A stretch of DNA of 64,000 nt from Caldicellulosiruptor acetigenus. Lineage in GTDB: Bacteria; Bacillota; Thermoanaerobacteria; Caldicellulosiruptorales; Caldicellulosiruptoraceae. Positions 56,498 through 64,000 of this stretch are shown one piece after another. The position numbers and the translations under genes are program-made. The stretch is from NCBI RefSeq assembly GCF_026914305.1, contig NZ_CP113866.1, forward strand, positions 1,987,501 to 2,051,500, written 5' to 3'. Below the pieces are notes generated by a model. The model made no database searches and had not been told where the DNA came from. It saw nothing but the letters and a program-made list of their open reading frames with translations. Position 1 is the first letter of the stretch. Every line of letters begins with the position of its first letter.

Positions 56498-57864
56498 TCT
56501 TCTCCTTTCACTTTTGCAAATTGTATTTCTAAGAAAATATTTGTATCTGGTTTGATTTTATACTTATGGTTTATAGTAACTATATTTGAATAAATATCAA
56601 ATATTACAATCACTTCACTGCCTTTTGCAAGAAGTAAAATGGAACTTCGTCTTCGTTTGGGAATTTTTTTGTCAATGAACCATTCTTTTAATTTTTTCTT
56701 ACCCGTTTTGAAATAGATAAAATCACCATCTCTTCTCGTTCGAAGATAAAGCTTTTCCTGCGTAATATGCTGTGCATCAATGTATATATTCTTTGGGTTT
56801 TCTATCCTGTAAGTAGGCTTAACATTGAACTTAAAACTTTTATAAAATACATGGTTTTCTTTGTCTAAAGATATTTCAAAACAAAAAGAACTCTCTTCCG
56901 ATTTTCTATAAAATACCAGCTCGTCATTTTGTCTTTCAACAACTAATTCATTGTATACCTTTTTCTTACCTGATGAAAGAGAAGCAAGCTCTTCAATCTC
57001 TTTTAAGATATCATACGAAATTGGAGCGTTAAAATATTCAAGTATCATTTTTATAATTCTTCTTCGCAAAAAGACTGGAAGATTTTTTGTCTTTTCAATA
57101 TTTAAAACATAGTAAATATCCTCTTTTTGAACACATTCCTCAAAAGACTTTTGAGCAAGCTCTTCTATCTGGTCACTCTCTTCTCTTATTATTTCGACTG
57201 TGCGAAAAATGGTATTTAACACACTTTCCCCAAATTTTTCTTTTATTAGTGGTAAAATCTCGTTTCTCACTATGTTTCTTTTATATTTAAGACTGAAGTT
57301 TGTCTTATCGACAACAAATGGGATGTTGTTAACTCTTGCAAACTCCTCAATCTCTTCTCTTGAAATATTTATAAGAGGTCTTGCAATAATATCACGCACA
57401 GGCGGCACAGATGCAAGACCTTCCAAGCCACTTCCTCTGAACAGGTTCAAAAAGAAGGTTTCAACCACATCGTTTTTGTTGTGCCCCAGAAGTATTCTGT
57501 CAATGTTCAGCTCTTCTGCTACTTCATAAAAAAAACTATATCTTGCGCTTCTTCCTGCTTCCTCTTCAGAAAGTCCTTTTTCTTTTTTTAGTTTTGCAAC
57601 ATCAACTTTTCGTGTAATACATTTAATATTATACCTCTTGCACATCTCAATTACAAATTTCTCATCATCATCTGCCTCTGGTCTTAGCATATGATTAAGG
57701 TGCGCAACTGTTATGTCTAAGCTGTACTCATCTTTTAGCCTGCAGATGCAATCAAGCAGTACCATTGAGTCAACGCCGCCAGAACATCCTATTAGTACCT
57801 TAAAACCTTTTTTTAGCATTCCATATTTCTCTATGTTACTCTTTACCTTCTCCAAAAAATCCAC
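56494..57864 (-). CDS. tilS: tRNA(Ile)-lysidine synthase
   Basis: 456 aa. PP-loop ATPase motif GCSGGVDSMVLLD (about 26-38), then HLNHMLRPEADDDE and LLGHNKNDVVETFFLN near 130-146; the C-terminal TilS domains follow (YLRTRRDGDFIYF near 390). Modifies the wobble cytidine of the AUA-decoding tRNA. A TTG frame from 57882 contains the GAGGTG ribosome site, so GTG at 57864 is preferred. Confidence 0.95.
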   Translation of the reverse strand: MDFLEKVKSNIEKYGMLKKGFKVLIGCSGGVDSMVLLDCICRLKDEYSLDITVAHLNHMLRPEADDDEKFVIEMCKRYNIKCITRKVDVAKLKKEKGLSEEEAGRSARYSFFYEVAEELNIDRILLGHNKNDVVETFFLNLFRGSGLEGLASVPPVRDIIARPLINISREEIEEFARVNNIPFVVDKTNFSLKYKRNIVRNEILPLIKEKFGESVLNTIFRTVEIIREESDQIEELAQKSFEECVQKEDIYYVLNIEKTKNLPVFLRRRIIKMILEYFNAPISYDILKEIEELASLSSGKKKVYNELVVERQNDELVFYRKSEESSFCFEISLDKENHVFYKSFKFNVKPTYRIENPKNIYIDAQHITQEKLYLRTRRDGDFIYFKTGKKKLKEWFIDKKIPKRRRSSILLLAKGSEVIVIFDIYSNIVTINHKYKIKPDTNIFLEIQFAKVKGEE

Positions 57865-57901
57865 TTTAAATTCACACCTCAAGGTTAAAAGCTAAAAACT
57901 A

Positions 57902-58921
57902 TTATATCGATACGCTTTTTAGAACATCTTCAAACTTCTTTATCTTTGCTTCCTTTTTCCACTTCTCAAGTAAGCTCTGATAATACTCTTCTTTCTTCTG
58001 GCTCTCAATTGTTGATTTTATCTCATCTTTCACATCGCTGAGCAGAAGCTGTTTTCTATCTGTCACCTTTATAATATGAAACCCATCATTTGTTTGAACA
58101 ATATTGCTTATCTCTCCAATCCCAAGCGAAAATACGGCATTACCAAATTCATTTCCATAATATTGAATAATTATATTTTTCCTCAAATATCCCATATCGC
58201 CACCTTTTTGTTTTGTTGTCTCATCTTCAGAATACTTTTGTGCGAGCTTTTCAAAGTTCTGCCCGTCTTTTATCATCTGCAAAATCTCTTCAGCCTTCTT
58301 CTTTTTTGTAGCTTCCTCTTTTGAGTCATTTACCTTAAACAAAATATGGCTTGCTTTTACCTCAACAAAGTCTGATTTATGTGAATTATAATAGCTTTCT
58401 ATCTCAGCATCTGACGCCTTTTGGTTTTTAGTTACCTCATCATACAGCTTTGAAACAATCTGGGATTTTATAACCTGGTCCTTATATTCATTCTCGGTTG
58501 CACCAATTGTCTGAAGATACTGCTTGAACTCAGTACCCGATTGAGAGTTTGATTTGTACTGCTCAATTTGCTGGTCTATTGCTTTCTTTTCTGCTGAAGA
58601 CAAAGTAATGTTTCTCTTTCTTGCCTGCTGAAGTTCAATCTGTCTCATTATAAGACCATCCAAAACATTTTCTTTTATCTGCTGCTCATATGTCTTGTCT
58701 CCAACTTTTTGGGATAAAAATGCTTTGTCAAGTCCATAGTAATTTATCTGAGACCTATAGTTGATGGCAAACTCCTTTTTTGTTATTTTCTCGCCATTTA
58801 CTATGGCAACTGCCCTGTTTTCATCTACATACCTTACTATCTCAGGTGTTACAGCAATGAGAATTATCAGAAGCACAACTGCTGCAATAGAAAAAAGCAC
58901 AATTTTAGTTCTTTTATCCAT
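57902..58921 (-). CDS. membrane-anchored parvulin-type peptidyl-prolyl isomerase (SurA/PrsA-like)
   Basis: 339 aa. An N-terminal hydrophobic segment (about 8-27) anchors or exports the protein; no lipobox cysteine follows, unlike Bacillus PrsA. The SurA-N-like helical region spans about 35-185, and the parvulin domain about 195-290 (KASHILFKVND, GGDMGYLRK, DGFHIIKVTD). Likely an extracytoplasmic foldase. A longer frame from 58975 is rejected because GGAGAAGGG precedes ATG 58921. The site between mfd and tilS is a Firmicute-specific context. Confidence 0.87.
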   Translation of the reverse strand: MDKRTKIVLFSIAAVVLLIILIAVTPEIVRYVDENRAVAIVNGEKITKKEFAINYRSQINYYGLDKAFLSQKVGDKTYEQQIKENVLDGLIMRQIELQQARKRNITLSSAEKKAIDQQIEQYKSNSQSGTEFKQYLQTIGATENEYKDQVIKSQIVSKLYDEVTKNQKASDAEIESYYNSHKSDFVEVKASHILFKVNDSKEEATKKKKAEEILQMIKDGQNFEKLAQKYSEDETTKQKGGDMGYLRKNIIIQYYGNEFGNAVFSLGIGEISNIVQTNDGFHIIKVTDRKQLLLSDVKDEIKSTIESQKKEEYYQSLLEKWKKEAKIKKFEDVLKSVSI

Positions 58922-59015
58922 ACATCCCTTCTCCTTTGTTAAAAGTATTTTGATAATATTAATATTATAAATCAATAAACGACTAATTTAAAGCACCCCA
59001 ATTGTAAAAACTTTT

Positions 59016-62000
59016 TTAACTTTCTTGTAAATCTTCTAAAATAGCTATCAGGGTATCAAGCCAGTTATTCTCTATAAAGAGCTGTAAGCAGTCGTCCTTG
59101 TTTTGCGAACATGAAAGTCCTTGCTGCAAAAACTTGTTCATTGCTTTTAAAAGCATTTCACTGTTAAAAAATTGAAGTTTAAAAAGACATTCTTGAAGCT
59201 GTAAAATGCTTATTATCCCTGCCTTTTTACACAAACATTTCAAGTATGCAACCTTTATTAAATTGTCAACCTCTTTGGGCACATCCCCAAACCTGTCTAT
59301 CAGCTCATCATAAATATCGTTTACATCATCTTTTGACTCGATTGACGAAATCTTTTTGTACATATTAATTCTCTCTTTTTCATCGTCAATGTAACTGCTG
59401 CTAATAAACGCGCTTACCTTTACATCTATCTGAGGTTCAATCTCCGGCTGTATATTTTCGCCTTTAAGCCTCCTTATCTCTTCCGAAAGAAGTCTTATAT
59501 ACATATCATACCCAACACTGTTTATATGACCGTGCTGAAGCTTTCCAAGCACAGACCCCGCACCTCTTATCTCAAGGTCCCTCATGGCAATTTTAAAACC
59601 CGACCCAAGTTCTGTAAACTCCTTTATTGCAGCAAGTCTCTTCTGTGCCTGTTCGGACAGCACCTTGTCTTTTCTAAATGTAAAATATGCATATGCCAGC
59701 CTGTTAGACCGACCCACTCTTCCTCTTAGCTGATAAAGCTGGGCAAGACCAAGTCTGTCGCTGTCTTCGACAATAAGTGTATTGACGTTTGGCATGTCAA
59801 CCCCAGACTCTATGATTGTTGTGCACACAAGCACATCGTACCTGCCTTCAATAAAATCAAGTAACACTCTCTCCAACTCTTCTTCGGGCATTTGCCCGTG
59901 AGCGCATGCAACTTTTATACTGTCGCCCACAAGGTTTTGAAGTTTGGCAGCCACCTCTTGTATATCTTTTATCCTATTGTAAAGATAAAATACCTGACCT
60001 CCTCTTGAAATTTCTCTTAAAATAGCTTCTTTTATTATCCTTTCATTGTACTCAAGCACAAATGTCTGTACAGGATACCTATCTTCAGGCGGGTCTTCAA
60101 TCACGCTCAAATCCCTGATTCCTAAAAGTGCCATGTTAAGTGTCCTTGGTATAGGTGTTGCGGTGAGGGTCAGAACATCAACATTTGTTTTTAGCTTTTT
60201 TATCTTCTCTTTTGCTTCCACGCCAAACTTGTGTTCTTCATCAATAATCAAAAGACCAAGGTCTTTGAACTTAACATCGCTCGAAAGTAGCCTGTGCGTA
60301 CCAATCACAATGTCAATTGTACCTTCTTTTAAACCTTTTATTATCTTCTTTTGTTGTGTCTCATTTTTTAAACGTGAGAGAACCTCAATTGTTACTGGAA
60401 AATCTTTCATTCGTGCAGAAAATGTCATGTAATGCTGCTGTGCAAGAATTGTTGTGGGAACAAGTACTGCCACCTGTTTTGAATCCATCACAGCTTTGAA
60501 TGCTGCTCTCATTGCAACCTCAGTTTTGCCATAACCAACATCGCCGCAAAGTATCCTGTCCATCGGTTTTTCACTTTCCATATCCCTTTTTATCTCTTCA
60601 ATTGCCTGAAGCTGTCCTTCTGTCTCTGTATACGGAAACTTTTCTTCAAACTCTTTCTGCCAAAGCGTATCTTTTGAAAATTTAAAACCTTTGTGAAGCT
60701 GTCTTTTTGCATAAAGCTCAACCAGGTCTTTTGCTACAATCTCAAGAGATTTTCTTACCTTTTGTTTTTGCTTTTGCCACTCTTGTGACCCAAGCTTAGA
60801 TAGTTTTGGCTGTACATCGTCTGTTCCAATATACTTTTCAATCACATCCAAGTTTGTGGTTGGAACATATAGATAAGAAGAGTTAGCATATTCAAGTTTT
60901 ACATATTCTTTTGTTGTACTCTCAACTGTAATCTTTTCAAATCCCAAGAATTTGCCAATACCATGTGTTCTGTGAACGACAAAATCACCTGGTTTTAAAT
61001 CCTCAATTGTATAAAAAGCATCCTTTTTAGATTTTGCCCTCTTTTTTGCTTCTGTTTCCTTTTTCTTTTCAAGATGGAAAAATGAAAGGCAAACCCATTT
61101 GATATCATGTATCTCAATGCCCTTTTCGGCAGACTTGGCTATTAGATATACTCCTGGTTTTTCTATTTCTGGCTCATCAAGCTCAAAAAACTGTATATTT
61201 TCTTTTAAAAGTGCCTCTTCTAAATCTTCAAGGGATGTTCGACTTCCTGTAAAGATGTTTATGGTATAGTCTTTTGACATATAATACTTCAAATCATCAA
61301 TTAAAACCTCTTTCTGAGCATTGTAGGTGGGAAGTTCTCGAAAGAAGTTGAAAGATATAATCTCTCTCAGTTCAATCTCTTTAATAGAAGATGCAAATGT
61401 TTGAAGAATTATGGTGCTTGAGAACTTTTGCAAAATCTCATTGACAGTATAATAACAGTCTGCCATCTTCGGAAGCACAAACCCTTTTTCTAAAAGGTCT
61501 GAAAACATCTCTTGCATCTCTTGTTCAAAAGCTTTCAAGCTGTTGTAGACTTGATTATACTCGTCAACAAAAATAAGGCATTCACTAAAAATATCAATAA
61601 CTGATAAAAATTGCTGATAGTAATATGGATACAGCCTTTCAACATCCAGCCGAATTCCTTCTACCACTTCTTTGAAAGTCTCTTCTAAATTCTTTCTGCT
61701 CTCTTCTTTCAGCTTAGATTTCATTTTTTTATAGTCATCTTTTATATGTTTTAAGCCCTCTGAAAAGTCTTCTTGCAAATCCCACTCAATTGCCTTGTAA
61801 ATTTTAATACTATCTATTTTTTCAAAAGATTTTTGGGTTTCAACATCAAAAAGTCTAATTGTATCTATGGTATCTCCAAAAAACTCAATCCTCACAGGAT
61901 ATGTGCTTGCCACAGGATATATATCAACTATGCCACCTTTTTGAGAAAACTGTCCTTTCTTTTCCACAGTTTTTACTCTTTCATACCCGAATGTTAAAAG

Positions 62001-62441
62001 CTTTTCTATAAGGGTTTCAAGCTGAATGTCAAGACCTTCTGTGAGAAGAATGCAATCAAACTTCAAATCTGTGTACTTTTCAAAAAGGTTCTGGGCAGTT
62101 AATATGAGAACATCAAAACCATCCTCAAAAATCTTTACAAACTGCTCTATCCTGGTAATTTCAGAATCCCTGCTCTTTGCAAAAGATGCAACATATGGAT
62201 TTTCTCTTTCCTGCAGGCTCACTACACTACTAAAAAGGTTTTTAAACCTTCTTTCCCACTCAAGTTTTGCTCTTTGAGTTGTTATAAACAACGCCTTTTT
62301 GTTAAATTTTTCACATAAAGACTTGACCACAAGTGCCTTCCCCATCTCACCAACGCCTGTGACAACAACAGGAAGGCTTTTTTTGGCAACAATCTCTTCA
62401 AGAGTTTTAAAGCCATCAAGCCTTTCTAAAACCTTTAACAA
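59016..62441 (-). CDS. mfd: transcription-repair coupling factor
   Basis: 1141 aa. A UvrB-like N-terminal region (about 1-330), the RNA-polymerase-interacting domain (LKPGDFVVHRTHGIGKFLGF near 480), the RecG-like translocase with Walker A GDVGYGKTEVAM near 625, DEEHKFG near 725, TATPIPRTLNMAL and QLYQLRGRVGRSNR near 910, and the C-terminal TRCF domain. Removes stalled RNA polymerase and recruits UvrA. The TTG start lies just after the pth stop. Confidence 0.97.
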   Translation of the reverse strand: MLKVLERLDGFKTLEEIVAKKSLPVVVTGVGEMGKALVVKSLCEKFNKKALFITTQRAKLEWERRFKNLFSSVVSLQERENPYVASFAKSRDSEITRIEQFVKIFEDGFDVLILTAQNLFEKYTDLKFDCILLTEGLDIQLETLIEKLLTFGYERVKTVEKKGQFSQKGGIVDIYPVASTYPVRIEFFGDTIDTIRLFDVETQKSFEKIDSIKIYKAIEWDLQEDFSEGLKHIKDDYKKMKSKLKEESRKNLEETFKEVVEGIRLDVERLYPYYYQQFLSVIDIFSECLIFVDEYNQVYNSLKAFEQEMQEMFSDLLEKGFVLPKMADCYYTVNEILQKFSSTIILQTFASSIKEIELREIISFNFFRELPTYNAQKEVLIDDLKYYMSKDYTINIFTGSRTSLEDLEEALLKENIQFFELDEPEIEKPGVYLIAKSAEKGIEIHDIKWVCLSFFHLEKKKETEAKKRAKSKKDAFYTIEDLKPGDFVVHRTHGIGKFLGFEKITVESTTKEYVKLEYANSSYLYVPTTNLDVIEKYIGTDDVQPKLSKLGSQEWQKQKQKVRKSLEIVAKDLVELYAKRQLHKGFKFSKDTLWQKEFEEKFPYTETEGQLQAIEEIKRDMESEKPMDRILCGDVGYGKTEVAMRAAFKAVMDSKQVAVLVPTTILAQQHYMTFSARMKDFPVTIEVLSRLKNETQQKKIIKGLKEGTIDIVIGTHRLLSSDVKFKDLGLLIIDEEHKFGVEAKEKIKKLKTNVDVLTLTATPIPRTLNMALLGIRDLSVIEDPPEDRYPVQTFVLEYNERIIKEAILREISRGGQVFYLYNRIKDIQEVAAKLQNLVGDSIKVACAHGQMPEEELERVLLDFIEGRYDVLVCTTIIESGVDMPNVNTLIVEDSDRLGLAQLYQLRGRVGRSNRLAYAYFTFRKDKVLSEQAQKRLAAIKEFTELGSGFKIAMRDLEIRGAGSVLGKLQHGHINSVGYDMYIRLLSEEIRRLKGENIQPEIEPQIDVKVSAFISSSYIDDEKERINMYKKISSIESKDDVNDIYDELIDRFGDVPKEVDNLIKVAYLKCLCKKAGIISILQLQECLFKLQFFNSEMLLKAMNKFLQQGLSCSQNKDDCLQLFIENNWLDTLIAILEDLQES

Positions 62442-62444
62442 AGC

Positions 62445-63014
62445 CTACACCACCACATCCCCGTTTATATAGTTCATTGCTCTGTCTATGTCACTTTCAA
62501 GCAAGATTTTTATCCCGTTTGCTGCTTTTTCAATTGCTTTGAATATCTTTTCTTTTTCACCGTCTTCAAACTCAGATAAAACATATTTTACCATATCATA
62601 CTTTGGAACACCAATACCTATTCTGATTCTGGGAAACTCTTCTGTCCCCAGGCGCTGTATTATTGATTTTACGCCATTGTGCCCTCCATCAGACCCTTTT
62701 TTTCTCATCTTCACAACTCCAACATCAAATGCTATGTCGTCGTAAATCACAATGAGCTTTTCAGGTTTTATTTTATAAAAGTTCACAGCTTCTATGATAC
62801 TATCACCACTTGCGTTCATATACGTCATTGGTTTTAAAAGCAAAACTTTTTTACCGGAATATTCAAAGCTGCCAACCAAACCTTTGAACTTTATTTTGTC
62901 AACTTTGGTGTTAAAAAACTGTGCTAAATAGTCAATCGCTAAAAAACCTGCATTGTGTCTTGTAAATGTGTATCTCTCACCAGGATTACCAAGCCCTGCA
63001 ATGATATAGTCCAA
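62445..63014 (-). CDS. pth: peptidyl-tRNA hydrolase
   Basis: 189 aa. Catalytic region AGLGNPGERYTFTRHNAGFL (residues 6-25, with Asn10 and His20), PMTYMNASG near 62 and YDDIAFDVG near 91. The start is TTG with AAGGAG ten bases upstream. Equivalent to spoVC in Bacillus, between prs and mfd. Confidence 0.97.
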   Translation of the reverse strand: MDYIIAGLGNPGERYTFTRHNAGFLAIDYLAQFFNTKVDKIKFKGLVGSFEYSGKKVLLLKPMTYMNASGDSIIEAVNFYKIKPEKLIVIYDDIAFDVGVVKMRKKGSDGGHNGVKSIIQRLGTEEFPRIRIGIGVPKYDMVKYVLSEFEDGEKEKIFKAIEKAANGIKILLESDIDRAMNYINGDVVV

Positions 63015-63046
63015 CTTTTTCTCACTCCTTTTTTATTTACAAAAAC

Positions 63047-63080
63047 AGGCTGCCTTTTAAACCATGTCAAAAGACAGCCT
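63047..63080 (-). terminator. terminator of prs
   Basis: AGGCTGCCTTTT (63047-63058) pairs with AAAAGACAGCCT (63069-63080) with one mismatch; GTTTTTG follows on the minus strand. Confidence 0.75.
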
Positions 63081-63106
63081 TTATTTATCTTCTTTGAAAG
63101 CAATTT

Positions 63107-64000
63107 TTATCTGTTCCCTTTTGTGCTTATATATTCATCAAAAAGGGTAGAAATAGCCACATCCTCGTATATTCTTGTTATTGCTTCAGCAAAAAGGCTT
63201 GCAACAGACAACACCTTTATCTTATCTATCCTCTTTTCAGGCGGAAGAGGAATTGTATTTAGAACAACAAGCTCTTTTATTGGTGACTCTTTTATCCTCT
63301 CAACAGCAGGTCCGGATAAAACCGGGTGCGTACAGCACGCGTAAACTTCTTTTGCACCATAATCCATAAGAGCCTGAGCTGCAGCAACAATTGTACCTGC
63401 CGTATCTATCATGTCATCAACCATCAAACATGTCTTGTCTTTCACATCACCAATTATGTTCATAATCTCGGCAACATTTGCTTTGGGTCTTCTCTTGTCA
63501 ACTATGGCAAGCGGCAGGTCAAGCTTTGTTGCAAAGTTACGTGCACGTGTCACACTTCCAAGGTCTGGCGATACAACAACAGCATTCTCTAAGTTTACAT
63601 TTTCCATAAAATATTTTGCTAAAATTGGAACACCAATTAGATGGTCAAGTGGTATGTCAAAAAACCCTTGAATCTGAGGTGCATGAAGGTCCATTGTCAG
63701 GACTCTGTCTGCCCCTGCAGATGTTATCAAATTTGCAACAAGCTTTGCTGTGATTGGGTCGCGAGCCCGTGCTTTTCTGTCCTGTCTTGCATATCCATAG
63801 TATGGTATCACAGCTGTAATTCTTCCTGCCGAGGCTCTTTTGAAAGCGTCAATCATGATTAAAAGTTCCATCAGATTTTCATTTACAGGATGACAGGTAG
63901 ACTGGACCACAAAAACATCTGCACCGCGCACAGTTTCGTTTATTCTAACTGATATCTCACCGTCTGAAAACCTGCCAATCTCTGCATCACCAAGTTTTTT
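63107..64000 (-). CDS. prs: ribose-phosphate pyrophosphokinase (5' end outside window)
   Basis: 298 codons visible; about 20 N-terminal residues are missing. The frame runs open to the edge, beginning [20 protein letters not shown]. Also visible: [20 protein letters not shown] near 90, the PRPP-binding [20 protein letters not shown] near 205 and GKKEV-type flexible region equivalents. Makes PRPP from ribose 5-phosphate and ATP. ORF-internal methionines are not the start. Confidence 0.97.
   Translation of the reverse strand, partial: KKLGDAEIGRFSDGEISVRINETVRGADVFVVQSTCHPVNENLMELLIMIDAFKRASAGRITAVIPYYGYARQDRKARARDPITAKLVANLITSAGADRVLTMDLHAPQIQGFFDIPLDHLIGVPILAKYFMENVNLENAVVVSPDLGSVTRARNFATKLDLPLAIVDKRRPKANVAEIMNIIGDVKDKTCLMVDDMIDTAGTIVAAAQALMDYGAKEVYACCTHPVLSGPAVERIKESPIKELVVLNTIPLPPEKRIDKIKVLSVASLFAEAITRIYEDVAISTLFDEYISTKGNR

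Overview
The window reads as chromosome of a low-GC Firmicute, most probably a thermophilic anaerobe of the Caldicellulosiruptor type. The genus is an inference from gene content and base composition; the Clostridia-like affiliation is firmer. Supports are AGGAGG-type ribosome binding sites with frequent TTG/GTG starts, the Bacillus/Clostridium gene order prs-pth-mfd-(foldase)-tilS-hpt-ftsH, the block spoIIID-mazG-hup-rqcP-yabP-yabQ-divIC-yabR, rex, an NfnAB transhydrogenase, and SAM-I and M-box riboswitches. Most genes are on the minus strand. No tRNA, rRNA, CRISPR array, insertion sequence or prophage was seen.

Layout. 1-6010: a lipoate-dependent 2-oxoacid dehydrogenase operon (E2, E3, fused E1, the last cut by the window edge) beside lipA and lipB. 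6055-12058: a sugar or sugar-phosphate island with a sorbose-1-P-reductase-like dehydrogenase, a sorbitol-6-P-dehydrogenase-like SDR, a PHP protein and two class II aldolase-fold proteins. 12447-21920: an APC permease, UPF0182, YlbF, SPFH/NfeD, RecJ and two small membrane proteins. 22006-24176: metK under a SAM-I riboswitch and a VapBC module with a promoter-embedded palindrome. 24418-30390: a chemoreceptor, YjbQ, a GH130 phosphorylase and a secreted protein of about 21 WG repeats. 30639-34882: ilvE-ilvD-ilvB. 35046-39062: a metallopeptidase with a probable 5' frameshift and a three-gene 2-hydroxyacyl-CoA-dehydratase-like system. 39192-41191: greA-lysS. 41446-44513: a magnesium locus. 44565-64000: conserved housekeeping and sporulation-associated genes (thrC, rex, yabR to spoIIID, nfnAB, glnA, ftsH to prs).

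The most interesting region is 41446-44513. An M-box Mg2+ riboswitch with an intrinsic terminator precedes a second apparent control layer. That layer has three mutually complementary copies of a 15-nt element, the last of which contains the ribosome binding site and reaches the start codon of the next gene, and a 42-codon Cys-rich leader ORF runs through the first copy. The genes controlled are a free-standing MgtE-like sensor (PRC-like, MgtE_N and two CBS domains, no channel) and an NRAMP-fold transporter whose usual metal-binding motifs are altered. I infer a split magnesium uptake system in which the MgtE sensing module serves an NRAMP-type carrier, with both transcriptional and translational control in the leader.

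Many start codons were placed inside the longest possible frame because the Shine-Dalgarno sequence itself lies inside the longer frame. These choices are stated per gene. All functional calls come from motif recognition by eye; no database search was run.
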